Source: Candidatus Magasanikiibacteriota bacterium (GTDB lineage: Bacteria; Patescibacteria; ABY1; Magasanikbacterales; 2-02-FULL-50-9b). Taken from it: a DNA stretch of 28,769 nucleotides. Of the stretch, positions 18,263 to 23,513 are shown piece after piece. The position numbers were made by a program, and so were the translations under genes. The DNA lies in assembly GCA_903893485.1 (NCBI GenBank), contig CAITMK010000013.1, positions 1-28,769 on the forward strand, in the 5' to 3' direction. Each line of letters opens with the position of its first letter. The first letter of the stretch is position 1. The notes below the pieces were generated by a model, which was not told where the DNA came from, did no database searches, and saw only the letters and a program-made list of their open reading frames with translations.

Positions 18263-18286
18263 CCCACTCAAACAATCAATAAACCA

Positions 18287-18520
18287 TTACATTTTCTTTG
18301 CCTCTGGCATGCCGCAATGCTTGCATTTGCACGCAAAGAGCATGAGGATCGCCGCAAGGCCGACAAGCGCATATACAATGCGTTCGAAAGATGGCCATCC
18401 GCCAAAAATTGCGTTTACGAGATTGAACTTGAAGAACCCGATAAGGCCCCAGTTAATCGCGCCGATCCACACAAGCGCGCCGCAAACTTTGTGAGCCACA
18501 CACATAGGTGAGGACATCAT
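18287..18520 (-). CDS. DUF378 family small membrane protein
   Basis: 77 residues from the first of two adjacent ATGs (18520, 18517). The family signature VWIGAINWGLIGFFKFNLVN is followed by a second hydrophobic helix FERIVYALVGLAAILMLFAC, giving two membrane segments. The C-terminal tail CKCKHCGMPEAKKM has three cysteines and could bind metal or face the cytoplasm as a small zinc ribbon half. DUF378 proteins have no established function. No ribosome binding site is present; a TATACT at 18549-18554 is the likely -10, giving a leader of about 22 nt. A TTG-start extension of 8 residues is possible but less likely. Confidence 0.82.
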   Translation of the reverse strand: MMSSPMCVAHKVCGALVWIGAINWGLIGFFKFNLVNAIFGGWPSFERIVYALVGLAAILMLFACKCKHCGMPEAKKM

Positions 18521-18579
18521 ATGTAAAGAGTTAATGAATAACAAATCAAGTATACACCTTTTAAAAAAAAATTTCCGAA

Positions 18580-18650
18580 TGGACCTAGGGAGAATCGAAC
18601 TCCCGACTCAGCAATGCGAATGCCGCATAATACCACTTTACGATAGGCCC
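18580..18650 (-). tRNA. tRNA-Ala (CGC)
   Basis: 71 nt. Acceptor GGGCCTA pairs with TAGGTCC including the G3-U70 wobble that marks alanine tRNAs. Anticodon loop TTCGCAT between CGGCA and TGCTG; T loop TTCGATT. CCA is not encoded. D arm is AT-rich (GTAA/TTAT). A run of nine T follows shortly after the 3' end. Confidence 0.88.
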
Positions 18651-18661
18651 GTGCGCGAACT

Positions 18662-18690
18662 ATTGTAAGACCAATAAAATAATTGGTCAA
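18662..18690 (-). promoter_or_regulatory. Promoter of tRNA-Ala (CGC)
   Basis: TTGACC (18685-18690), 17-nt spacer, TACAAT (18662-18667) on the minus strand, 11 nt before the tRNA. A palindrome GACCAAT/ATTGGTC spans the spacer and part of the -35. Confidence 0.82.
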
Positions 18691-18691
18691 C

Positions 18692-18713
18692 AAAAAAACC
18701 TCGCTTTCGCGAG
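18692..18713 (-). terminator. Terminator of tRNA-Ala (TGC)
   Basis: CTCGC-GAAA-GCGAG followed by GT7 on the minus strand, just before the next tRNA promoter. Confidence 0.9.
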
Positions 18714-18720
18714 ATTCTTT

Positions 18721-18796
18721 TGGTGGACCCTGAGAGATTCGAACTCTCGACCTCCGCATTGCAAATGCGGCGCTCTACCAACTAAGCTAAGGGCCC
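18721..18796 (-). tRNA. tRNA-Ala (TGC)
   Basis: Acceptor GGGCCCT pairs with AGGGTCC with the G3-U70 wobble, discriminator A, CCA encoded. Anticodon loop TTTGCAA between CCGCA and TGCGG; T loop TTCGAAT. Confidence 0.96.
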
Positions 18797-18825
18797 AATT
18801 GAGCTTTAAAGTTCTGACATGCAAT

Positions 18826-18854
18826 ATGTTATCAAACAGTTAAAACTCTGTCAA
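18826..18854 (-). promoter_or_regulatory. Promoter of tRNA-Ala (TGC)
   Basis: TTGACA (18849-18854), 17-nt spacer, TAACAT (18826-18831) on the minus strand, about 30 nt before the tRNA. Confidence 0.75.
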
Positions 18855-18872
18855 CAAAATTGGCCGCACACA

Positions 18873-19103
18873 TTAAAGATCGTCATCAGACTTAATCCGA
18901 TCATCCAATGGATTCCACGCACGAGGATCTACATCATCATCTCGAAGCATGGTCGACCCATTATAACGCGAGTCATTCTTTGTTTTTTTTTCGCCAAGTT
19001 CTGGATTATCTTTTGGCTTTTGCGGTGGCAAAGGCTCGCCAAACGGCACATCAATGTGCAGTGGAATTGGTTGCCAGCCACCTGTATCAGGTGATTTTTC
19101 CAT
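18873..19103 (-). CDS. Small hydrophilic Pro/Asp-rich hypothetical protein
   Basis: 76 residues, no recognised family. Composition is rich in Pro, Asp and Lys with no hydrophobic core (WQPIPLHIDVPFGEPLPPQK, then a basic stretch and an acidic end RIKSDDDL), so it is probably disordered or a small binding partner. A TATAAT at 19112-19117 stands 8 nt before the ATG, with a weak TTTTGT -35, and there is no ribosome binding site; this matches the near-leaderless pattern of the core genes and supports the call. It sits between tRNA-Ala and tRNA-Phe with each tRNA having its own signals. Confidence 0.6.
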   Translation of the reverse strand: MEKSPDTGGWQPIPLHIDVPFGEPLPPQKPKDNPELGEKKTKNDSRYNGSTMLRDDDVDPRAWNPLDDRIKSDDDL

Positions 19104-19111
19104 ATGTCTTA

Positions 19112-19140
19112 ATTATACACGACAACCTACAGAAACAAAA
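19112..19140 (-). promoter_or_regulatory. Promoter of the 76-residue gene
   Basis: TATAAT (19112-19117) on the minus strand, 17-nt spacer, weak -35 TTTTGT (19135-19140). Directly follows the tRNA-Phe terminator and uses part of its T-tract as -35. Confidence 0.55.
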
Positions 19141-19160
19141 AAGGATTACCGAAGTAATCC
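19137..19160 (-). terminator. Terminator of tRNA-Phe
   Basis: GGATTAC-TTCG-GTAATCC followed by T6 on the minus strand. Confidence 0.92.
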
Positions 19161-19165
19161 ACTTT

Positions 19166-19240
19166 TGGTGCCTCAGGTCAGAATCGAACTGACAACGCCT
19201 GCCTCTTCAGGGCAGCGCTCTACCACTGAGCTACTGAGGC
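19166..19240 (-). tRNA. tRNA-Phe (GAA)
   Basis: Acceptor GCCTCAG pairs with CTGAGGC, discriminator A, CCA encoded. Anticodon loop CTGAAGA between CTGCC and GGCAG; T loop TTCGATT. I could not find a clean promoter for it. Confidence 0.95.
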
Positions 19241-19328
19241 GCGAACATAATGCTTGCCCCTAGCCTACAATAAAATTGCATGCTAAAATTGCTGTGCAAC
19301 TATATCAAATTCTAAAACGCCCGTCAAT

Positions 19329-19712
19329 ATGGAATCAAAATCATCAAATACCTTTACTTATATTATTGTTGGGCTCGTCATTTTATTTATTGTTGGTATA
19401 GTTTTCCTAAAAAACAAACCTGTTGCCACGCCAGCCAACGCAACAGCTCTCGCAACTTGCCTTAAAAACAACGGCGTCACCTTTTATGGCGCTTCATGGT
19501 GCCCTCATTGCAAAGCCCAAAAAGAAGCTTTTGGCGACGCCGCACGTCTTCTTCCTTATGTTGAATGTGCTCAAGATAACGGCATCACCCCAGTTTGTAC
19601 CGCGGCTGGCATTACTGGATTCCCAACGTGGATCAACAAAACCGGTGAAAAACTTGAAGGTGAACAATCCTTCGATGCCCTTGCCAAATTTGGCGGTTGT
19701 GTACTAAACTAA
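19329..19712 (+). CDS. Membrane-anchored thioredoxin-like protein, VKOR-partner type
   Basis: 127 residues. A single membrane helix (about 10-27, TYIIVGLVILFIVGIVFL) puts a small thioredoxin domain outside. The redox motif is WCPHC (W57-C61) within GVTFYGASWCPHCKAQK; the cis-proline is in GITGFPTW (P99). Extra cysteines at 44, 80, 90 and 124 are typical of the domain that pairs with vitamin K epoxide reductase in bacterial disulfide formation. A VKOR gene is not in this window. Expected job: making or rearranging disulfides in exported proteins, such as the surface protein next door. No ribosome binding site; TATATC at 19301-19306 is a candidate -10. Confidence 0.88.
   Translation: MESKSSNTFTYIIVGLVILFIVGIVFLKNKPVATPANATALATCLKNNGVTFYGASWCPHCKAQKEAFGDAARLLPYVECAQDNGITPVCTAAGITGFPTWINKTGEKLEGEQSFDALAKFGGCVLN
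19681..19710 (+). promoter_or_regulatory. Probable promoter of the HAD-like cassette
   Basis: TTGCCA (19681-19686), 18-nt spacer, TAAACT (19705-19710), within the end of the thioredoxin gene. The same -10 is used by the rRNA promoter. Confidence 0.5.
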
Positions 19713-19744
19713 GCCCGGCTTCAACACATTCAGGAGGATAAGCC

Positions 19745-20665
19745 ATGTCCGATATTCTCAGGCGGCTGCTCCGCAAAATTCGCGTCGTTGTTCTCATGGA
19801 CTTCGACTGGACAACGGGAAAGTGGGAGAACGCCGTGTCACTGCTTTATCTGGCGTCCCAGATGCAGGTGTACTTGCCAGCGCACACGCCCGAGAATTTG
19901 CGCGAGATGCTTTTGCAGCAACTCGTTCTGCTCATGGGCAATCTGCACGACAAGGATGCACAGGCCGCCGAAATCAAGGCGGTACACGACTGTTTCCGTG
20001 ATTACATCATTCTGCACAGCGGTTTTATGCCGCCCACTGCTGAGTGGTCGCACACGGCTCGCGCATTGCTCATCATGCGGCGCCTGGGCGTGCAGATCAC
20101 ACCAGAGATCATTGACCACATGGTGCAAGCCGAGAGTGAGATGTTCGAAATCGTGGCGTCCGAAAACCCGCTGTATGAAGACGTCCGCGAGACGTTCGGT
20201 GTTCTGCGCCAGCGGTTCGGTGCCATCATCATCGTGGTCACCAGCAGCGACACGCGGACCATGCTGCGGCCAGGACAAATGCCACTTTTTGATCCAGCGC
20301 ACTCGACGGAGCAAAAAATCAGGCGAGTCGGGGTCCAAAGACTGTTCGATGTGGTCCCGGAAACGCATTTCATCGTTGCCGAACACGGGAAGCGCCACGA
20401 AAAAACCACCGAGGCCATTCGCAATCTCATCCCGCACGACGACCGAAAACTGTTCATTGTCACTGTTGGAGACACCAGCGGCGACATGCATGTGCCGACG
20501 CCGTCGTCTGCGATCAAGCTGGCACCGAACATGGGCATCTTCGTGATTCGCCAGCGCGACAAAGATGGCAAATACAACTTGCCGCCAAATGCGCACCACG
20601 CCGTCGAACAGCTCGCCGAAATTCCCGAGCTTGTCGAACGCGCGCTGCGCCAAATGGACACGTAG
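19745..20665 (+). CDS. HAD-superfamily hydrolase-like protein (GC-rich cassette)
   Basis: 306 residues. HAD motif I is VVVLMDFDWTTG (nucleophile D19, acid D21, T23), motif II IIIVVTSSDT (T166/S167), motif III a Lys around 216-220 (EHGKRHEK), and motif IV LFIVTVGDTSGD (D243, D247). An insert of about 120 residues between motifs I and II forms a helical cap. The four motifs support a metal-dependent phosphatase or phosphotransferase; the substrate is unknown. AGGAGG stands 7 nt before the ATG. The gene is strongly GC-rich (34 of 60 bases in the line at 19801, against 21 of 60 at 22201 in the core DUF475 gene). Large reading frames on the opposite strand here are composition artefacts. Confidence 0.82.
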   Translation: MSDILRRLLRKIRVVVLMDFDWTTGKWENAVSLLYLASQMQVYLPAHTPENLREMLLQQLVLLMGNLHDKDAQAAEIKAVHDCFRDYIILHSGFMPPTAEWSHTARALLIMRRLGVQITPEIIDHMVQAESEMFEIVASENPLYEDVRETFGVLRQRFGAIIIVVTSSDTRTMLRPGQMPLFDPAHSTEQKIRRVGVQRLFDVVPETHFIVAEHGKRHEKTTEAIRNLIPHDDRKLFIVTVGDTSGDMHVPTPSSAIKLAPNMGIFVIRQRDKDGKYNLPPNAHHAVEQLAEIPELVERALRQMDT

Positions 20666-20680
20666 CCCAACCCCCACCCC

Positions 20681-20726
20681 GGCCGGCCACAAGATACCCC
20701 CATCTTGCGTCCGGTCGCTTTTTTTT
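20681..20726 (+). terminator. Terminator of the HAD-like cassette
   Basis: GGCCGG..CAAGAT pairs with ATCTTG..CCGGTC around a six-base loop and is followed by GCT8. Confidence 0.85.
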
Positions 20727-20761
20727 GTACACTTGGGGCCAGCCTAATGGTAACGCCGCAT

Positions 20762-20842
20762 GCCGCGGTGGTGGAATGGTATACACAAGGGACTTAAAAT
20801 CCCTCGTCGAAAGGCTTGCGGGTTCGAGTCCCGCCCGCGGCA
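20762..20842 (+). tRNA. tRNA-Leu (TAA)
   Basis: 81 nt, class II. Acceptor GCCGCGG pairs with CCGCGGC, discriminator A, anticodon loop CTTAAAA between AGGGA and TCCCT, T loop TTCGAGT. CCA is not encoded. No clear promoter; a weak TAATGG lies at 20744-20749. Confidence 0.95.
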
Positions 20843-20846
20843 AATT

Positions 20847-20880
20847 AAAAATACTCACCCATGCGGTGAGTATTTTTAAT
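20847..20880 (+). terminator. Terminator of tRNA-Leu (TAA)
   Basis: AATACTCACC and GGTGAGTATT form a 10-bp stem with a short loop, followed by TTTTAATTTTT. Confidence 0.9.
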
Positions 20881-20891
20881 TTTTAGTGAAA

Positions 20892-20999
20892 GGGACTCGA
20901 AGGGCTGCGCGCCAACCGAGCGTGCGCAGGTTGAGTCGCGCGCAGCCCAGCCGACGCAGGCGACATGGTTCGCCAAGTCGGCGAATCCCGCCCGCGGCA
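20892..20999. repeat. GC-rich double palindrome bounded by tRNA fragments
   Basis: First hairpin: GGGCTGCGCGC (20902-20912) with its perfect complement at 20938-20948, and inner CAACC/GGTTG. Second hairpin: GCCGAC (20950-20955) with GTCGGC (20977-20982), and inner GGCGA/TCGCC. The left edge is an inverted T-arm copy and the right edge a direct copy of the tRNA 3' end. No reading frame. It fills the space between the tRNA terminator and the next gene's terminator. Confidence 0.7.
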
Positions 21000-21002
21000 T
21001 TT

Positions 21003-21040
21003 AAAAAAATCAACTCCGCGACCAAATGTGGTGGCGGAGT
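21003..21040 (-). terminator. Terminator of the 21059-21676 cassette
   Basis: ACTCCGC (21034-21040 side) pairs with GCGGAGT (21013-21019 side), with inner ACC/GGT pairing, followed on the minus strand by T7. Confidence 0.85.
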
Positions 21041-21058
21041 CTTGAGTTGTGGTTTGGT

Positions 21059-21676
21059 TTAGTTGTAACCGACGCCGAGAAAGTGCGTGCCTTTGAGCCA
21101 GATGTGAGCCTTCTGGTCCTCAAAGTACACATTCGGCACGTCGTAGACTTTCGTCTCTTTGAGCTGCCACCGAAGCGCACGACCCGGGCATTCAGTGTCA
21201 CCAGGATCCGTGTCACCGACCAGCATCGAGACGTACGACACACGCAGCTCTTCATCGTACGTACGCGCATCGAGCCCAACGAGCGTGATCTTTTCCGGCT
21301 TGTTGATGTGCGCGTAGGCGGCCAGCTCCGCTTTTTCAGCAGCATGGTATCCGCGATGCAACGCGTAAATCGCGTCGGCGTTAGAGCCGTTTTTGCTCTC
21401 GAAGATTTGGAACTGGTAGCGCCGCAAGTCGCTGGAGGTTGTCGTATCTCGCAGCTTCTTGTTCATCAGACAGCGCGACGTCTCCGCAATTGGCGGCAGC
21501 GTGGCCACATCCGTCTTTGGCATCCCCGCCTTGCTGTACGGCTCGAAGTTATTGGGAATGTTCGGATCAGGCTCCGCAACACTCACACGAGATTCGAGTG
21601 CCCCATAGAACAAGAGGGCGACAAAAATCGTGAAGCCGCCACCCAAAATCAGAATATTTTTCGTTTGCACCTTCAT
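21059..21676 (-). CDS. Unrecognised GC-rich cassette protein with N-terminal membrane anchor
   Basis: 205 residues. KNILILGGGFTIFVALLFYG (6-25) is one membrane helix preceded by a basic N terminus, so the remaining 175 residues are probably outside the cell membrane. No known domain in the outer part; it contains two cysteines (in SRCLMNKK and TECPGRA) that could form a disulfide, fitting with the thioredoxin nearby. Start set by AGGAG six bases before the ATG. The message has an unusually long leader (about 110 nt) with several hairpins. Own promoter and terminator. GC-rich, with large shadow frames on the other strand. Confidence 0.75.
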   Translation of the reverse strand: MKVQTKNILILGGGFTIFVALLFYGALESRVSVAEPDPNIPNNFEPYSKAGMPKTDVATLPPIAETSRCLMNKKLRDTTTSSDLRRYQFQIFESKNGSNADAIYALHRGYHAAEKAELAAYAHINKPEKITLVGLDARTYDEELRVSYVSMLVGDTDPGDTECPGRALRWQLKETKVYDVPNVYFEDQKAHIWLKGTHFLGVGYN

Positions 21677-21787
21677 TTGAAACTCCTGGAACCCGACTCG
21701 CGGGAATTGTCAAAGGTCGTGCCCGGCGCACTTCCCCATAAAACTGCCCGTCCAGCGGGCTCGTCTGGATGCGCTTTTTTAGCGCAA
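21677..21787 (-). promoter_or_regulatory. Structured leader with two mutually exclusive hairpins
   Basis: The 110-nt leader of the 21059-21676 gene begins with a GCGC hairpin. Then TCCAG (21766-21770) can pair with CTGGA (21751-21755), or the flanking GCCCG (21756-21760) can pair with CGGGC (21746-21750), which uses CTGGA as its loop and is followed by AGTTTTA. The two pairings exclude each other, as in an attenuator. A third hairpin CCCG-CGAGT-CGGG lies just before the ribosome binding site. Confidence 0.45.
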
Positions 21788-21793
21788 CATTGC

Positions 21794-21822
21794 AATATAG
21801 CACGTTTTTGAGTCTTTGTCAA
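21794..21822 (-). promoter_or_regulatory. Promoter of the 21059-21676 cassette
   Basis: TTGACA (21817-21822), 17-nt spacer, TATATT (21794-21799) on the minus strand. Confidence 0.88.
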
Positions 21823-21861
21823 CCTAATCGTGTTAATAATTAGCTAATGTAAGCTAAAAAA

Positions 21862-21891
21862 TTGCTTTTTATGCCAAAATTGTAGTAAAAT
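21862..21891 (+). promoter_or_regulatory. Promoter of the DUF475 gene
   Basis: TTGCTT (21862-21867), 18-nt spacer, TAAAAT (21886-21891); the ATG at 21909 would have a leader of about 10 nt. Confidence 0.6.
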
Positions 21892-21908
21892 AACATCAAC
21901 AAACAAAT

Positions 21909-22829
21909 ATGCCCCTCATCACCATTTGCATCACCATCCTCGGCCTTGCCATGTTTGAAACGATCTCTTCAATCGACAATGCAATCATCAACGCCGAGGT
22001 TTTGCACACCATGAGCTCGCGCGGACGTCGATGGTTTTTGGTATGGGGAATGTTTTTTGCAGTTTTTGTAGTGCGTGGTTTATTGCCATGGATTATTATT
22101 TGGGCAAGCACACCATCACTCGGCCCTGTCGGCGCGCTCACCGCAGCATTCAGTGCGGACCCACGTATCCACACAGCAATCGAATCTTCTGCCCCACTTT
22201 TGTTGGCTGGCGGCGGTACCTTTTTACTTTTTCTTTTTTTACATTGGTTATTTTTAGAAGAAAAAAGTTTTGGCCTTCCACACGAAAAATTTTTTCAACG
22301 CCAAGGCGTGTGGTTTTACGCAAGTGTATCTATTTTGCTCGCAGCGCTCGTTTGGTGCGCGCTCAAAATTAATCCGATGATGGCATTTGGCGCAGTGATT
22401 GGCTCGACCGCATTTTTTATTACGCACGGTTTTAAACAAAATGCCGAAGCAGCAGAAAAAAGTTTAACAGGTGGCGCGGGCAACCTGTCCGATTTCAGCA
22501 AAATTTTATATTTAGAAATCATTGATGCAACTTTTTCCGTGGATGGCGTGCTTGGTGCATTTGCATTTACACTTTCCGTACCAATTATTTTAATTGGCAA
22601 CGGCATTGGTGCAATTATTGTGCGTCAAATTACACTACGCGGCGCAAGTCACATCAAAAAATATATTTTTCTTAAAAATGGCGCCATGTATTCAGTTTTG
22701 TGTTTGGGTGCAATCATGCTCGCCGATGCATTTGGCGCCCATATTCCCGAATGGATTTCTCCCGTGGTCACTTTTGCAAGTGTCGGATACTTTTTTGTAA
22801 AATCTAAAAACGCTCTTCCAAAAATGTAA
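21909..22829 (+). CDS. DUF475 / TerC-like integral membrane protein
   Basis: 306 residues with about seven hydrophobic helices. Two repeated acidic motifs in membrane segments are diagnostic: FETISSIDNAIINAEVL (residues about 16-32) and LEIIDATFSVDGVLGAFAFT in the second half. TerC-superfamily proteins with this E..S.DN/D pattern are linked to metal ion (often manganese) export and tellurite resistance, so a metal transport role is likely, though DUF475 itself is uncharacterised. The 3' end overlaps the convergent HAD gene by 26 bp. No ribosome binding site and a very short leader, as for other core genes. Confidence 0.88.
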   Translation: MPLITICITILGLAMFETISSIDNAIINAEVLHTMSSRGRRWFLVWGMFFAVFVVRGLLPWIIIWASTPSLGPVGALTAAFSADPRIHTAIESSAPLLLAGGGTFLLFLFLHWLFLEEKSFGLPHEKFFQRQGVWFYASVSILLAALVWCALKINPMMAFGAVIGSTAFFITHGFKQNAEAAEKSLTGGAGNLSDFSKILYLEIIDATFSVDGVLGAFAFTLSVPIILIGNGIGAIIVRQITLRGASHIKKYIFLKNGAMYSVLCLGAIMLADAFGAHIPEWISPVVTFASVGYFFVKSKNALPKM

Positions 22830-23460
22830 TGAGTTCTGCGAGCGATTCAATGCCCTGATGCGGATATTTTGACACTAACGGTGCATAACGAGAAGTCGGA
22901 CGTAGCATGCGATACAATTCTATCTCATCGCCAAAAGCATCATGCGCCTCATCAAGATGACGAACATAATCATCGATAAAAATAATTTTTTTATCGGGCA
23001 TTTGCGCCTGAATTTTTGCAAGCGCCGCGACTTTACCTTCAATATTTTTTGTCACATGTATATCTGAAATTTCAATACCGGTATAATTCATTTTATGGCG
23101 CTGCCATTCATTATTTCCCGCAGTCACCACTGACATGGTTATATTTTTTTGACGCGCAAAATCAAGCAATTCGTGTGTATCGGAATACACCATAAGCGCA
23201 CTTGAATAAGCGTGGTGCAAGTCGTCAGAAAATTTTTTATAATCAACATGCGGGAACTCTGCATGCACTGCGCGCGCTAAATTATCTGGAGAAAATCCAT
23301 CATCAGCAGAGGCGCCAATTATTTTATACATCCGATGGACATCTTCAGCGGGTACCTCATGCAAAAGCGCTAACTCCTGCTGTATTTTCTGGCCTGAACT
23401 ATCTGGCCGATAGCCGATAAGAGTGTCATCCAAATCAAAAACCAAATGAATATTTTTCAT
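22804..23460 (-). CDS. HAD-superfamily hydrolase
   Basis: 218 residues, Rossmann-like HAD fold of the phosphoglycolate-phosphatase type. Motif I VFDLDDTLIGY (D9, D11, T13), motif II MSVVTAGN (T113), motif III Lys at 138 or 143, motif IV IIFIDDYVRHLD (D163, D164). A small helical cap lies between motifs I and II. Substrate unknown. Its promoter (TTGACA, 17 nt, TACTGT) puts the transcript start at the A of the ATG, so the message should be leaderless. It faces away from the flavoprotein gene and overlaps the end of the DUF475 gene. Confidence 0.87.
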   Translation of the reverse strand: MKNIHLVFDLDDTLIGYRPDSSGQKIQQELALLHEVPAEDVHRMYKIIGASADDGFSPDNLARAVHAEFPHVDYKKFSDDLHHAYSSALMVYSDTHELLDFARQKNITMSVVTAGNNEWQRHKMNYTGIEISDIHVTKNIEGKVAALAKIQAQMPDKKIIFIDDYVRHLDEAHDAFGDEIELYRMLRPTSRYAPLVSKYPHQGIESLAELITFLEERF

Positions 23461-23466
23461 ATGCCC

Positions 23467-23495
23467 ACAGTAACAATGCCGCCATATTTTGTCAA
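23467..23495 (-). promoter_or_regulatory. Leaderless promoter of the HAD hydrolase gene
   Basis: TTGACA (23490-23495), 17-nt spacer, TACTGT (23467-23472) on the minus strand, exactly 6 nt before the ATG at 23460. Confidence 0.8.
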
Positions 23496-23498
23496 AAA

Positions 23499-23507
23499 TG
23501 ATATACT
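23499..23507 (+). promoter_or_regulatory. Leaderless extended -10 promoter of the flavoprotein gene
   Basis: TGA followed by TATACT (23502-23507), exactly 6 nt before the ATG at 23514. No proper -35; the divergent HAD promoter occupies that space. Confidence 0.7.
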
Positions 23508-23513
23508 CTTTTC

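Larger units (their letters stand above)
20829..20999. repeat. 14-bp direct repeat of the tRNA-Leu 3' end
   Basis: TCCCGCCCGCGGCA at the tRNA 3' end (20829-20842) recurs exactly at 20986-20999. The T-arm sequence TTCGAGTCCC (20823-20832) also recurs inverted at 20892-20901. These copies bracket a palindromic insert. Confidence 0.85.

Noticed and set aside
19838..20703. Long antisense frames (up to 284 codons) opposite the HAD-like gene
   Set aside because: GC-rich coding sequence opens shadow frames; the plus frame has HAD motifs, AGGAGG and a terminator on its own strand.
20829..20999. attL/attR pair of an integrated genetic element at tRNA-Leu
   Set aside because: The 14-bp repeats are only 157 bp apart and enclose no integrase or other gene; kept as a repeat element instead.
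21026..21811. 261-codon plus-strand frame over the membrane-anchored cassette gene
   Set aside because: Starts inside the terminator of the minus-strand gene, lacks a ribosome binding site and family features, and runs through the promoter of the real gene.
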